Part shown: positions 16,498-26,474 of the stretch, piece after piece
Numbering within the stretch: position 1 is the first letter of the stretch
Layout: the number at the start of each line of letters is the position of its first letter
DNA from: Terriglobia bacterium
GTDB taxonomy: Bacteria; Acidobacteriota; Terriglobia; UBA7540
NCBI GenBank assembly: GCA_020072925.1
Contig: JAIQGA010000024.1
Coordinates: 1 to 35,336, forward strand
Length of the DNA: 35,336 bases
Direction: 5' to 3'
The notes under the pieces: generated by a model
Told to the model about the DNA's origin: nothing
What the model saw: only the letters and a program-made list of their open reading frames with translations
Databases searched by the model: none
Translations under genes and position numbers: made by a program

Positions 16498-18036
16498 TTA
16501 CCTCCCGTGCGTCAGCTCCTGCACCGTCGGCAGGGTCGAGGCATTCCAGCCACCGCCTAAGGCCTCTATGAGCAGAACGCTTGCCGTCATGCGCCGCGTG
16601 AGGATATTCACCGCCGCGACCTGGTCCTGGAGCGCAACGGTTTGCGCGGTAATCACCTGAAGGTAGCTCGCCACGCCCGCTTTGTATTGGTAGGTGGAGA
16701 CATCGAGCGAGCGCTGTGCGGCCTGGACGGCGTCGTCTTCGGCACGCGCTTCGTCAGCCAGCACCTTGAGCGCTGCAAGGTTATCTTCAACCTGCTGAAA
16801 ACCCGTGAGCACGGTCTGCCGGTAGTTGGCAACCGCGGCGTCGAACGCCGCGCGTGCGAGATCCGACTGGGCGCGACGGCGTCCCGCGTCGAAGATCGTT
16901 TCCGCCACCTGCGGGCCGACTGACCAGAGTCGGCTCGGCCAAGTGAACCAATCCGTAAAACTCCCGCTCTGAAGCCCGGCGGTTCCTGTCAGCAGGAGGG
17001 TCGGGAAAAAAGCGGCTTTGGTGATGCCCATTTGCTCGTTGGCGATGGCCATCTGACGTTCTGTGGCGGCAATATCGGGACGCCGTTCCAGCAGGTCGGA
17101 GGGAACTCCGACGGGCACAGTTGGCGGCAATGCTTTGATCGGCGCAGGCGGGATGGTGACCTCCGCCGGGGGTTTGCCCATCAGGATGGCGATGGCGTGT
17201 TCAAACTGCGCACGCGCCACGCCCAGGTCGATCAACTGGGCCTGCGCCGTCTTCAACTGAGTTTCCGCCTGGGCGACATCTGCGCCGGAGGCAACGCCAC
17301 TCGCGAACCGGTCCTTGGTTAATTGCAGATACTGTGCATAGGACCTGACGGTATTCTCGAGCAACGCCTGCTCACCGTCCACACCGCGAAGTTCAAAGTA
17401 GTCCTGCGCCAGCGCGGCGTGGAAAGTCAGTCGCGCACCTTCCAGTTGTGCGGCTGAGACCTGTGCGGACTCCGCGCTTCCTCGCACGCTGCGTCGGATG
17501 TTTCCCCAGACGTCCGCCTGGTAGGAGAGGTCCACGGGCAAGTCGTAGATATTGCGCTGGCCGGAGGTCAGATTGCCGGCACGGACGTTGAACAAAGTCT
17601 CGGAGGTCCGTGAATTCGTATACGACGGCGCAGTGCCAATCGAAGGGAAAAGGCTCGAGCGCGCGACGCGCACCGCATCGCGCGCGGCGCGGAACTGCGC
17701 TTCCGCTGCGAGAACGTTCTGGTTTGAAATGTTGACTTGCTCTTCCAGGGCGTTCAGTTGCGGCTCGTTGAAGATCTCCCACCACTTCCCGCGCGCCGCG
17801 CTGTCGTTGGGCTGAGCCTGTTTCCAATTGCTCGCCTGTGCCGCGTCGGGAGGCGGCAGTTCTTTATAGGCGCCAGGGACCGAGGCGCTGGGACGTTGAT
17901 ATTTCGGCCCGACCATGCAGGAGGTTGTGGGGAGAAACAACCCCAAAAGAACGAGGAAACGCCAATTTTCGAAAAACCGCGGAGCCAGCCTTCTTAGGCT
18001 TCTGCAACTTGTCAGGGTAGTGCTTTTCGCCGTCAT
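16498..18036 (-). CDS. NodT/OprM-type outer-membrane efflux factor (TolC family lipoprotein)
   Basis: The protein has 512 residues. A hydrophobic leader (WRFLVLLGLFLPTTSC) ends in a Cys followed by MVGPKYQRPSASVPGAYKE, the opening typical of NodT-family lipoproteins. The lipobox is imperfect because the -3 residue is Thr. Two OEP repeats follow, with long helices such as NALEEQVNISNQNVLAAEAQ and SGVASGADVAQAETQLKTAQ. The phrase VPSDLLERRPDIAATERQMA marks the family, and the second repeat ends near YKAGVASYLQVITAQTVAL. It would form the trimeric outer-membrane channel for the adjacent RND pump. It is the last gene of the efflux operon, starting 18 bases after the stop of the second permease gene, with AGGAAA upstream. 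Confidence 0.93.
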   Translation of the reverse strand: MTAKSTTLTSCRSLRRLAPRFFENWRFLVLLGLFLPTTSCMVGPKYQRPSASVPGAYKELPPPDAAQASNWKQAQPNDSAARGKWWEIFNEPQLNALEEQVNISNQNVLAAEAQFRAARDAVRVARSSLFPSIGTAPSYTNSRTSETLFNVRAGNLTSGQRNIYDLPVDLSYQADVWGNIRRSVRGSAESAQVSAAQLEGARLTFHAALAQDYFELRGVDGEQALLENTVRSYAQYLQLTKDRFASGVASGADVAQAETQLKTAQAQLIDLGVARAQFEHAIAILMGKPPAEVTIPPAPIKALPPTVPVGVPSDLLERRPDIAATERQMAIANEQMGITKAAFFPTLLLTGTAGLQSGSFTDWFTWPSRLWSVGPQVAETIFDAGRRRAQSDLARAAFDAAVANYRQTVLTGFQQVEDNLAALKVLADEARAEDDAVQAAQRSLDVSTYQYKAGVASYLQVITAQTVALQDQVAAVNILTRRMTASVLLIEALGGGWNASTLPTVQELTHGR

Positions 18037-18054
18037 GGCTCTCTTTCCTGTGCC

Positions 18055-21000
18055 TCAAATCTCCGAGGTGATGGGGGCGACCTCGCCAGGCTCGCGGCCC
18101 CGAATCCGGTCCCACCAATGCTGGAGGCGGTCAAAGTAGAGATAGACCACTGGGGTCGTGTAAAGCGTGAGCAGTTGGCTCACGACCAGCCCGCCGATGA
18201 TGGCGATTCCCAGGGGACGGCGCATCTCCGATCCGGTGCCGGTGCCGAGCGCCAACGGCGTGGCGCCAAGCATCGCCGCCATGGTCGTCATCAGGATCGG
18301 CCGGAAGCGCAGCATGCACGCCTCGTAAATGGAATCGCGCGAATTCTTGCCTTCGTTCCGCTCGGCGGCCAGAGCGAAGTCGATCATCAGAATGCCGTTT
18401 TTCTTTACCAGTCCGATCAGCAGAATGATGCCGATAACGGCGATGACGGTTAAATCGGTGCGGGTGAGCATCAGCGCCAGCAGTGCCCCAACGCCCGCCG
18501 AGGGAAGCGTGGAAAGAACCGTGACGGGATGGACGTAGCTCTCGTAAAGGATACCGAGTACGAGGTAAACCGTCACCAGCGCTGCCGCGATCAGGAGAGG
18601 CTCGCTGCCGAGTGACTCCTGGTAGGCCTGTGCCGTCCCGGCGAATCCTGTATGGATGGTTGGCGGGAGGCCAACCTTGGTCGCCGCTGCATTAATGGCG
18701 TCCACCGCATCCCCGAGCGCGATACCCGGCTGCAGGTTGAAGGAGATGGTGACCGCGGGAAAGAGGCCCTGGTGGCTGACGGACAGCGGGGCGATCACCG
18801 GGGTGTAACTGGCGAAAGCGCTCAGGGGGACCGGTTCTCCGAGCGGCGAACGCACATAGATCTGGCGCAAGAACTCCGGGTTCTGCCAGTATTCCGGGGC
18901 GGCCTCCATGATGATGTGGTATTGATTCAGCGAAGTGTACATGGTCGACACTTGGCGCTGCCCGAAGGCGTCGTAGAGCGTGGCGTCAATCAGTTGCGGC
19001 GAGATGCCGAAACGTGCCGCCGTCCCGCGATCATACTGAACAAAGGCTTGGAGCCCGCGGTCCTGCTGGTCGCTGTTTACGTCCGCGATGATGGGGATGG
19101 TTCGCAACTGTTGGAGCATGCGGGGAGCAAAGTCAGTCAGATCCTTCAGGTTGTCGCCCCGCATGGTGTATTGATACTGGGAGGCGCCAAATCGCCCGCC
19201 GACGCGCACGTCTTGGGCTGCCTGCAAGTAGAGCGTGGCACCCGGCACCCGGGCGAGTTTCGGCCGCAGCCGCGCGATGACGAGGTCGGCAGTGATTTTT
19301 CTCTCGGCGGGTGGCTTGAGAGAGATGAACATCCGCGCGGAGTTTCCGCCGCCCGTGAATCCTTCGATGGTATCAACGGCCGGATCGGCGACGATGATCT
19401 TGCTCATCTGCACGAGAATCTTGTCCATGGCCTGGAACGAGGTGTCCTGGTCAGCTTGAATCGCGCCCATCATCCGTCCGTTATCTTGTTGCGGGAAGAA
19501 TCCCTTGGGCACGTAAATGTAAAGATAAACGTTCAGCGCAATGGTGGCCAGCAAGACGGCCAGGGTAATCGCCGGAAAGCGGAGGACTCCAGACAGTGTT
19601 GTCCCATAGGCACGGATGACCGCGTTGAAAGCTCGCTCGCTTTTCCGGTACAGCCAGCCATGCGACTCATGTTTTCTCAACAGGTGAGCGCACATCATGG
19701 GAGTGGCGGTGAGCGAAACGACCATGGAAACGAGGACCGCGACGGCAAGCGTTACCGCGAACTCGCGGAACAGGCGGCCCACAATCCCTCCCATCAGCAG
19801 GAGAGGAATGAAGACCGCCACTAGGGAAATACTGATGGTCAGCACGGTGGAACCGATCTCCTTGGCTCCCGCCAATGCGGCCTGGAACGGAGGCATGCCC
19901 TTTTCGAGATAGCGCGAGATGTTCTCGATGACGACGATGGCGTCGTCAACCACAAAGCCCGTGCAAATACAGAGCGCCATCAACGATAGATTGTCGAGGC
20001 TGTATCCCAACAGGTACATCACGCCGAAGGTTCCGATCAGGGAGATGGGGACGGCGATGCTGGGGATGAAGGTCGTCCGCAGGTTTCTCAGAAAAAGGAA
20101 GACGACCAGGATCACCAGAATCACCGAAATGATGAGCGTATACTCGACGTTGGCCACGGACGCGCGGATGGTCAGGGTTTGGTCACTGGCCACCCGCATA
20201 TCAATCGCTTGGGGAAGGGCCGCTTTAAGCTGGGGAAGCGCTGCACGAATGCCATCCACGGTATCGATGATGTTGGCGTTGGGTTGACGGAAGATGATGA
20301 GCAGAACGGAGGGCTTGCCGTTCGAATAGCCCGCGTTCCGAAGGTCTTCGGGGCCATCCACCGCTCGGCCGACATCGGAGATGCGCACGGCCGATCCGTT
20401 GCGGTAAGCCACCAGCAGCGGTTGGTAGTCAACGGCGTGGAAGAGCTGATCGTTGGCGCCCACTTCCCACATGCGGTGATTGTCGGAAAAATGTCCTTTC
20501 GGTGTGTTGGCATTGGCGCTGCTCAACACACCCCGGACCTGTTCCAGGCCAATGCCATACCTGTTCAGGGCGGTCGGATTCAGCTCGATCCGGACCGTCG
20601 GCAACGAGCCTCCGCCCACGATCACCTGGCCCACGCCGGGCACCTGCGCCAGCTTCTGCGCCAGAATCGATGAGGCGGCATCATACATACGGCTTTTGCT
20701 GAGCACATCCGAGGTGAGCGCGAGGATGAAGATCGGAGAATCGGCCGGATTCACTTTCCGGTACGTCGGGTTATTGGGAAGGTTGGACGGCAGGTAACCG
20801 CGGGCGGCATTAATCGCCGCCTGGACGTCGCGCGCGGCGGCGTCGATGTTGCGGTTCAAATCGAACTGCAGCGTGACGTTGGTGGACCCGAGGGAACTCG
20901 ACGACGTCATCTCCGTGACCGACGCGATGCGGCTGAATTGGCGCTCCAGCGGAGTGGCTACCGTTGCCGCCATGGTCTCGGGGCTGGCGCCCGGCAAACC

Positions 21001-21147
21001 CGCCTGCACGGAGATCGTCGGGAAGTCCACCTGGGGCAGCGGCGATACCGGCAGGAGCCGGAAAGCGACCGCTCCGGCCAAGGCAATGGCGATCACCAGG
21101 AGCGTCGTGGCAATCGGCCTGCGGATGAAGGGTTCTGAGAAATTCAT
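18055..21147 (-). CDS. mdtC: RND efflux permease, MdtC-like
   Basis: At 1030 residues this has normal length for a hydrophobe/amphiphile efflux RND permease. It starts MNFSEPFIRRPIATTLLVIAI, the usual cytoplasmic lead and first helix. It shows two repeated halves with large periplasmic loops. The proton-relay helix [15 protein letters not shown] near residue 400 keeps the Asp pair, and the second half includes ILLIGLVKKNGILMIDFAL. It pumps amphiphilic compounds out by proton exchange, together with the adaptor and channel. Three bases separate it from the upstream permease. Two different permeases in a row suggest a heteromeric MdtBC-type pump, so the symbol is given by that analogy; substrates are unknown. 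Confidence 0.92.
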   Translation of the reverse strand: MNFSEPFIRRPIATTLLVIAIALAGAVAFRLLPVSPLPQVDFPTISVQAGLPGASPETMAATVATPLERQFSRIASVTEMTSSSSLGSTNVTLQFDLNRNIDAAARDVQAAINAARGYLPSNLPNNPTYRKVNPADSPIFILALTSDVLSKSRMYDAASSILAQKLAQVPGVGQVIVGGGSLPTVRIELNPTALNRYGIGLEQVRGVLSSANANTPKGHFSDNHRMWEVGANDQLFHAVDYQPLLVAYRNGSAVRISDVGRAVDGPEDLRNAGYSNGKPSVLLIIFRQPNANIIDTVDGIRAALPQLKAALPQAIDMRVASDQTLTIRASVANVEYTLIISVILVILVVFLFLRNLRTTFIPSIAVPISLIGTFGVMYLLGYSLDNLSLMALCICTGFVVDDAIVVIENISRYLEKGMPPFQAALAGAKEIGSTVLTISISLVAVFIPLLLMGGIVGRLFREFAVTLAVAVLVSMVVSLTATPMMCAHLLRKHESHGWLYRKSERAFNAVIRAYGTTLSGVLRFPAITLAVLLATIALNVYLYIYVPKGFFPQQDNGRMMGAIQADQDTSFQAMDKILVQMSKIIVADPAVDTIEGFTGGGNSARMFISLKPPAERKITADLVIARLRPKLARVPGATLYLQAAQDVRVGGRFGASQYQYTMRGDNLKDLTDFAPRMLQQLRTIPIIADVNSDQQDRGLQAFVQYDRGTAARFGISPQLIDATLYDAFGQRQVSTMYTSLNQYHIIMEAAPEYWQNPEFLRQIYVRSPLGEPVPLSAFASYTPVIAPLSVSHQGLFPAVTISFNLQPGIALGDAVDAINAAATKVGLPPTIHTGFAGTAQAYQESLGSEPLLIAAALVTVYLVLGILYESYVHPVTVLSTLPSAGVGALLALMLTRTDLTVIAVIGIILLIGLVKKNGILMIDFALAAERNEGKNSRDSIYEACMLRFRPILMTTMAAMLGATPLALGTGTGSEMRRPLGIAIIGGLVVSQLLTLYTTPVVYLYFDRLQHWWDRIRGREPGEVAPITSEI

Positions 21148-21150
21148 GGC

Positions 21151-24100
21151 TTACTCTGCCGGGACTGGCTCCGCGCCCGGAGTGGTCTCGCGCCCCCCGG
21201 AGAATCGTCTTGCCAGGCGATCAAACCAGAGATAGATGACCGGGGTGGTGTACAGCGTCAGCAACTGGCTCAGAAGCAGTCCGCCGACGATGGTGATGCC
21301 CAAAGGCCGACGCAACTCCGAACCGGTGCCGGTGCCGAGCGCCAGCGGGACGCCGCCCAGCAGCGCCGCCATGGTGGTCATCATGATCGGTCGAAAGCGC
21401 AGGAGGCAGGCTTGATAGATGGCATTGACCGGCGTCATGCCCTCCTTGCGCTCCGCGTCCAGTGCGAAATTAATCATCATGATGGCGTTCTTCTGCACGA
21501 TCCCGATGAGCAGGACGATGCCGATCAACGCAATGACGCTGAAATCGTTACGGCAGACCGAGAGGGCCAGCAACGCCCCCACGCCCGCCGAAGGGAGCGT
21601 GGAGAGGATGGTGATCGGATGAATGTAGCTTTCATACAAGACGCCCAAGATGATGTAGACAGTAACGATCGCCGCCAGAATCAGCAGTAGCTCGTTCGCC
21701 AACGATGCCTGGAAGGCCTGGGCCATGCCCTGAAATGCCGCCTGAATACTCGGCGGCAGGCCGATCTCGTCCTTCACTTTGTTCACGCCTTTGACGGCGT
21801 CCCCCAGTGACGCGTTGGAAGCCAAATTGAAAGAGAGGGTAACCACCGGGAACTGACCTTGGTGGTTAACGGTAATCGGGGCGCTCATCTCCTCCACATG
21901 AGTGAAGGCGCTGAGCGGCACCTGGCCTCCGTTCGGAAAGGCCGAGGAAGAGGCGATCGAGCCCCCGCCGAAGGCGCTGTTCGAGGGGATGGTGGACGAA
22001 CTTCCGGAGGAGGATGAGGAGGCTAGACTCGCCGTGGCGGCGGACAACGAGCTCGACGGCCCGAATAATTGGGTTCCCCCGGTCCCGCCCGCAACCAAGC
22101 CCGAGGAACTGCTGGAACTTGCAGCCCCAGTCCGGATGTACAGATGCCGTAAGTCCAAAGGATTTGTTTGGAAATCGGGCTTCACTTCCAGCACCACGTG
22201 GTATTGATTTAATTGCGTAAAGATGGTCGAGACTTGCCGCTGGCCGTAGGCGTCATAAAGCGTCTGGTCGATCGCCGAGGGTGTGATGCCGAGCCGGTAA
22301 GCCGTTTCGCGATCGAACACCACTTTGGTCCGAAGACCGCCCACCTGTTGATCGCTGGCCACATCGCGCAGTTCCGGCTCCTTCTGCAGTCTGGCGAGCA
22401 TTCGGGGCGCGAAGGCATTCAACTCGTCCGCGTTCGGATCCTCGAGCGTGTACTGGAACTGCGTACGGCTCACCCGGTCCTCCACCGTAATATCCTGGAC
22501 CGACTGCATGAACAGAGTGATACCCGGCACCTTGGCCAGTTCCGGCTGCAAGCGGCGAATGACGTCGCTGGCGCTGGTCTTTCGCTCGTCGAGCGGTTTC
22601 AGGTTGATGAGGATGCGCCCACTATTCAGGGTAGTGTTGGTCCCATCAATTCCAATAAATGATGAAAGACTCTGGACAGCGGGGTCTTTCAAGATGACTT
22701 TCGCCAACGCTTGCTGCTCACTGGCCATTTCCTGGAAGGACACCGTCTGGGCTGATTCGGAGACGCCCTGGATAACGCCCGTGTCCTGAATCGGGAAGAA
22801 CCCTTTCGGAATGACGATGTAGAGCAGCACGGTCAGGCCGAGAGTGCCGATAGCGGCCAGCAGGGTTTCGAGCTGACGGCGGAGCACCCACTGGAGGGTC
22901 CTGTCATAAAGGGCGAGCACCGAATTCCATGCGTGTTCCGACGCGCGAAAGAACCGGGATTGCTTTTCCTCGGGTTGCTGCTTCAACAACTTGGAGCACA
23001 TCATCGGCGTCAGAGTCAGCGAAACGACGGCAGAGACCAGGATGGTGACAGCCAAGGTGACGGCGAATTCACGGAAGAGGCGGCCGACAATATCCCCCAT
23101 GAACAGCAAAGGGATGAGACCGGCAATCAGCGAGACGGTTAGTGAGACGATCGTGAAGCCAATTTGGGCGGACCCTTTAAGCGCCGCTTGCAGCGCCGGC
23201 TCGCCTTCTTCAATGTAACGGGTAATGTTCTCGATCATTACGATCGCGTCGTCCACGACGAACCCAGTTGAAATGGTCAAGGCCATCAACGTCAAGTTGT
23301 TCAGGCTGTACCCCAATAGATACATCACCCCGAAGGTGCCGACGAGGGAGAGCGGAACGGCGACACTGGGAATGATGGTGGCGGAGACATTGCGAAGGAA
23401 CAGGAAGATGACCATCACCACAAGCGCAACCGTCAGCATCAACGAGAATTGCACGTCGTGCACAGATGCCCGAATGGTATTGGTTCGGTCTGTCAAGATG
23501 CTGACGTGAACTGAGGAGGGCAGTGAGGTGGTGAGCTGCGGCAGCAGCGTCTTGATGCGGTCGACCACGGTGATGATGTTCGCGCCCGGCTGCCGCTTAA
23601 TGTTGACGATGACGGCGGGAACGTCGTTCATCCAGGCGGCCTGGCGGACGTTTTCAGCGTCGTCGGAGACGGTGGCCACATCGGTCAATTTAACGGAGGA
23701 GCCGTTCCGGTACGCGATGATGAGCGGAGCATAGTCGCTGCTCGAGAGCAACTGGTCGTTGGCACCGATCTGGTACGCCTGGTGCGGGCCATCGAAGTTG
23801 CCTTTCGCCTGGTTGACGTTGGCGGCGACGAGGGCGCTGCGCAGGTCCTCCATATTCAGGCCATAAAATGCCAACGACGTGGGATTGGCTCGAATCCGGA
23901 CGGCGGGTTTCTGGCCACCGCTGATGCTGACCAGGCCCACGCCGGGCAATTGCGAGATCTTGGGTGCCAACCGCGTGTCGGCGAGGTCCTCGACCTTGGA
24001 GAGCGGAAGTTCCTCCGAAGTAAGCGCCAGCGTCAGGATCGGGGTATCGGCCGGGTTGCTTTTGCTATAGATTGGCGGGCTCGGAAGGTCCGGGGGAAGG

Positions 24101-24453
24101 TAGGTTCCGGAAGCATTGATCGACTGCTGGACTTCCTGTTCGGCAACGTCGACATTAAGACTGAGGTTGAACTGGAGGGTGATGACCGAACAACCGTCGG
24201 AACTGGTGGAGGTCATCTGCTGGAGCCCGGGGACTTGGCCGAACTGACGCTCCAGGGGCGCGGTAACAGAAGAAGCCATGACGTCGGGGCTGGCGCCGGG
24301 GTAGAACGTCACGACTTGAATGGTGGGGTAGTCCACCTCCGGCAAGGCCGAGACGGGCAGTTTCAGGTAGGCCACTCCGCCGGCCAGGAGGATCCCCAGC
24401 ATGAGCAGCGAAGTGGCGATGGGTCGAAGAATAAACGTCCGCGAGGGGCTCAT
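21151..24453 (-). CDS. mdtB: RND efflux permease, MdtB-like, with Ser/Gly-rich insertion
   Basis: At 1100 residues it is about 60 longer than MdtB of enteric bacteria. It starts [21 protein letters not shown]. The relay helix [15 protein letters not shown] near residue 400 and [19 protein letters not shown] in the second half are intact. The extra length is a Ser/Gly/Ala-rich stretch at about residues 775-843, with runs such as ASSSSSSG and [10 protein letters not shown], in the second periplasmic loop just before the conserved GGQVPLSAF. Its ATG directly follows the adaptor's TAG, so the genes are coupled. It is the probable partner of the MdtC-like permease downstream. The insertion is in frame and does not disrupt neighbouring family motifs. 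Confidence 0.92.
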   Translation of the reverse strand: MSPSRTFILRPIATSLLMLGILLAGGVAYLKLPVSALPEVDYPTIQVVTFYPGASPDVMASSVTAPLERQFGQVPGLQQMTSTSSDGCSVITLQFNLSLNVDVAEQEVQQSINASGTYLPPDLPSPPIYSKSNPADTPILTLALTSEELPLSKVEDLADTRLAPKISQLPGVGLVSISGGQKPAVRIRANPTSLAFYGLNMEDLRSALVAANVNQAKGNFDGPHQAYQIGANDQLLSSSDYAPLIIAYRNGSSVKLTDVATVSDDAENVRQAAWMNDVPAVIVNIKRQPGANIITVVDRIKTLLPQLTTSLPSSVHVSILTDRTNTIRASVHDVQFSLMLTVALVVMVIFLFLRNVSATIIPSVAVPLSLVGTFGVMYLLGYSLNNLTLMALTISTGFVVDDAIVMIENITRYIEEGEPALQAALKGSAQIGFTIVSLTVSLIAGLIPLLFMGDIVGRLFREFAVTLAVTILVSAVVSLTLTPMMCSKLLKQQPEEKQSRFFRASEHAWNSVLALYDRTLQWVLRRQLETLLAAIGTLGLTVLLYIVIPKGFFPIQDTGVIQGVSESAQTVSFQEMASEQQALAKVILKDPAVQSLSSFIGIDGTNTTLNSGRILINLKPLDERKTSASDVIRRLQPELAKVPGITLFMQSVQDITVEDRVSRTQFQYTLEDPNADELNAFAPRMLARLQKEPELRDVASDQQVGGLRTKVVFDRETAYRLGITPSAIDQTLYDAYGQRQVSTIFTQLNQYHVVLEVKPDFQTNPLDLRHLYIRTGAASSSSSSGLVAGGTGGTQLFGPSSSLSAATASLASSSSSGSSSTIPSNSAFGGGSIASSSAFPNGGQVPLSAFTHVEEMSAPITVNHQGQFPVVTLSFNLASNASLGDAVKGVNKVKDEIGLPPSIQAAFQGMAQAFQASLANELLLILAAIVTVYIILGVLYESYIHPITILSTLPSAGVGALLALSVCRNDFSVIALIGIVLLIGIVQKNAIMMINFALDAERKEGMTPVNAIYQACLLRFRPIMMTTMAALLGGVPLALGTGTGSELRRPLGITIVGGLLLSQLLTLYTTPVIYLWFDRLARRFSGGRETTPGAEPVPAE
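21920..22130 (-). other. Region encoding the Ser/Gly-rich insertion of the MdtB-like permease
   Basis: This in-frame stretch encodes about 70 low-complexity residues rich in Ser, Gly and Ala, placed between YIRTGA and GGQVPLSAF. The MdtC-like paralogue at 18055-21147 goes directly from YVRSPLGE to PVPLSAF, so the segment is an insertion relative to its neighbour. Confidence 0.85.
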
Positions 24454-25695
24454 CTAGCGGGAATTCGCCTCCTCGTAAAGATGGACGCTGACCTTGCTCC
24501 CCTCCTGGAGCTTGTCCACACCGGTCATAACCGCAACATCGCCCGGGGACAGGCCGGAAGTGACTTCCGTCTCGCTGCCTTCCGTCGTGCCTACGGTAAC
24601 CGCCCGCACGGTCACGGTGGAATCGGGCTTCACCAGGTAGAGATAGGTCATCTGTGGATTGCGCTGAATGACCGCGCTGGGGACCAGCGTGACGCCGTGT
24701 TCTTCTTCCACGAGCAATCGCGCGTTCACGAACTGATTGGGAAACAGACCGTTGTCGGAATTGTCGAAGGTGGCCCGCAGCCTGAGTGTGCCGGTGGTTT
24801 GATCGATCTGATTATCGAGGGTGGTGAGCCAGCCTTGCGCAAGCTTTGCCTTCATTTCGCGGTCATAGGCATCCACTCTCAAACGCTGGCCGGCGCGCAT
24901 CTTTTGAAGCACCGTGGGGACCTGGTCCTCCGCAATCGTGAAGATGACGCTGATGGGCTGCATTTGGGTGATAACCAGTAACCCGTTCTGGTCGGTCGCA
25001 TGGACGATATTCCCGGGATCCACAAGCCGCAGGCCCACGCGACCCGTAATCGGCGCAGTAATATGACAGTAGACGAGGTCCAGCTTGGCGCTGGCAATCG
25101 CCGCCTGGTCGGTTTTGATGGAACCCTCCAACTGTTCGACCGTCGCTTTCTGAGTTGCCAGTTGCTGTTCGGGAATCGCGTCGTGCGTCACCAGCGTTTG
25201 GTAGCGCGCAAGGTCAATCCGCGCATTGTCCAGAGCGGCTTGATCCCTGGCCAACTGACCTTCCGCCTGCATCAACTGCACCTCAAACGGCCGCGGATCG
25301 ATTTCCACCAGCAGATCGCCCTCGTGAACGTAATCGCCCTCTTTGTAGTGGACCTTCATCAATTGCCCGTCCACGCGGCTTCTGACGGTCACCGTATAGA
25401 TGGGAGTGACTGCGCCAAGACCTGTAAAGTAGACGCCGATATCGCCTTTTCGCGCTTTCGCCGCGACCACAGGGATGGTCATCGCGCCACGCGCAAACCT
25501 GCTCGCCACTTGCGACGAGGCCGTTCCTGATGCAGGTCCCGCGCGTTTTGACATGAAGAAGTAAACGCCGGCCGCCAGCAGTGCGAGCACCAGTAGCCAG
25601 AGCCAGCGTTTCCGTGAGGCCCTCTGGGGTGGTTCTACCTTAATCGGGGGACGTTCAGGTCTCTCGCCTATTTCCGGGGGATATGGTTCCTTCAT
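24454..25695 (-). CDS. mdtA: RND periplasmic adaptor (membrane fusion protein), MdtA-like
   Basis: The 413-residue protein has an N-terminal cytoplasmic Pro-rich segment, then one membrane anchor (LWLLVLALLAAGVYFFMS, residues about 32-50). The barrel-sandwich (lipoyl) half-motif SRVDGQLMKVHYKEGDYVHEGDLLVEIDPRPFE is followed by a helical hairpin (LARDQAALDNARIDLARYQTL). The returning half-motif is CHITAPITGRVGLRLVDPGNIV. Beta-barrel and membrane-proximal domains follow, with TIAEDQVPTVLQKMRAGQ and FPNQFVNARLLVEEEHGVTLVPSAVIQ. It links the permeases to the outer-membrane channel. It is the first recognised gene of the four-gene operon, with AGGA three bases before the ATG. The stop TAG is immediately followed by the ATG of the first permease. 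Confidence 0.94.
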   Translation of the reverse strand: MKEPYPPEIGERPERPPIKVEPPQRASRKRWLWLLVLALLAAGVYFFMSKRAGPASGTASSQVASRFARGAMTIPVVAAKARKGDIGVYFTGLGAVTPIYTVTVRSRVDGQLMKVHYKEGDYVHEGDLLVEIDPRPFEVQLMQAEGQLARDQAALDNARIDLARYQTLVTHDAIPEQQLATQKATVEQLEGSIKTDQAAIASAKLDLVYCHITAPITGRVGLRLVDPGNIVHATDQNGLLVITQMQPISVIFTIAEDQVPTVLQKMRAGQRLRVDAYDREMKAKLAQGWLTTLDNQIDQTTGTLRLRATFDNSDNGLFPNQFVNARLLVEEEHGVTLVPSAVIQRNPQMTYLYLVKPDSTVTVRAVTVGTTEGSETEVTSGLSPGDVAVMTGVDKLQEGSKVSVHLYEEANSR

Positions 25696-25788
25696 AATCC
25701 TGTGCCGTCCTGAGCGTTTAGTTCGCGTTCGCCTCTAAGGCCTGAAATACCCTTTAACAGGGCGAGCCACGCGCAACGAGCAAAAGCG

Positions 25789-25817
25789 CGGGCTCTCCCG
25801 ACTGGTTGAGGAGCCCG
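25789..25817. other. Inverted repeat in the leader of the efflux operon
   Basis: CGGGCTC (25789-25795) and GAGCCCG (25811-25817) form a perfect seven-base-pair stem with a 15-base loop, about 95-120 bases upstream of the adaptor ATG. It lies in the 234-base stretch (25696-25929) between the small membrane-protein gene and the adaptor gene. It could be a terminator or attenuator for the upstream small gene, or an operator; no T-run follows. I see nothing else recognisable in that stretch. Confidence 0.3.
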
Positions 25818-25929
25818 ACTGCCACTGCCGGCCACTGCATCGCTCGTCCAGCTTTGTGGGGAGATGGAGGAAGCACCTTGGGTGGTCGGCCAGTTTGAGC
25901 GTGCCTTTTGCCCTGATGCAATCTTGCCA

Positions 25930-26079
25930 CTAGAGGATCTGCTTACCAATCCAGATTGCCAGCAAAATGACACCGATGACGAGCAAGGTGACGGCCAAGT
26001 CGTCTTTGCTCAGGTGCCAATCTTTATTCTGCCAAGCCCGCATAGCACCGGTCCCATCTCCGAAGGGAAGGGGATTCAC
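25930..26079 (-). CDS. 49-residue single-span membrane protein, unnamed
   Basis: A GTG at 26079 stands five bases after a perfect AGGAGG and opens a 49-residue frame ending at the TAG at 25930-25932. An internal ATG at 26043 would leave 37 residues. The product has a short N-terminus, then AWQNKDWHLSKDD, then one strongly hydrophobic helix (LAVTLLVIGVILLAIWIG) and a three-residue tail KQIL after the final Gly. The clean charge-then-helix layout and the exact ribosome site argue that it is real, although it is too short for most gene callers. I do not recognise the family. It lies upstream of the efflux operon on the same strand, 234 bases away, so it might be co-transcribed or might modulate the pump; this is inference. 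Confidence 0.55.
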   Translation of the reverse strand: MNPLPFGDGTGAMRAWQNKDWHLSKDDLAVTLLVIGVILLAIWIGKQIL

Positions 26080-26474
26080 CCCGTCCTCCTATTCGGCCCC
26101 GCCAAAACGTACAGCTACCATTGTGAGGGACGTTCTCAGTGAGTTGCGGGTTACAAGCAACCTCCTCCCAAGTGAGATGCTCAAAGCTCTTGAAAGTATT
26201 CGCCTCACGCGTGCCTGATTTCGCGGGGCAGGGAAGGGTGCCGTCGACCGTCCGCAGACCTGCAGCCCCACACATGAGACCTTGTGCTGTTTGAGCCAAT
26301 CTGAACCTGATCTTGTCTCCAAACCGGGGCCCCGACGGTTTGTCGCCGGCTGCACGGCTATTCTCCAGAACATTCGAGCCCTCTCCCATGCTTCTAGGGC
26401 AACTCCAGCCCCTGCTTCATCATCTCCAAATTCTTGTGCCCAAAGAATCTGACACGTCAGGAGGATGGCCTCAG
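26080..26474. other. Intergenic region without recognised feature
   Basis: These 395 bases lie between the divergently oriented 49-residue gene and the carboxypeptidase-regulatory-like gene. Apart from AGGAGG at each end (26081-26086 on the minus strand and 26459-26464 on the plus strand), I see no clear promoter, RNA gene or repeat. It must hold promoters for both directions if both genes are expressed. Confidence 0.5.

Noticed and set aside
18652-24981. Several long plus-strand open frames opposite the RND permease and adaptor genes
   Set aside because: They mirror the codon structure of the permeases on the other strand and contain no signal, domain or ribosome site.
25692-25973. 93-codon minus-strand open frame overlapping the 49-residue gene
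   Set aside because: It starts inside the small gene in another frame with no ribosome site and has random-looking composition; the 49-residue frame has the better evidence.
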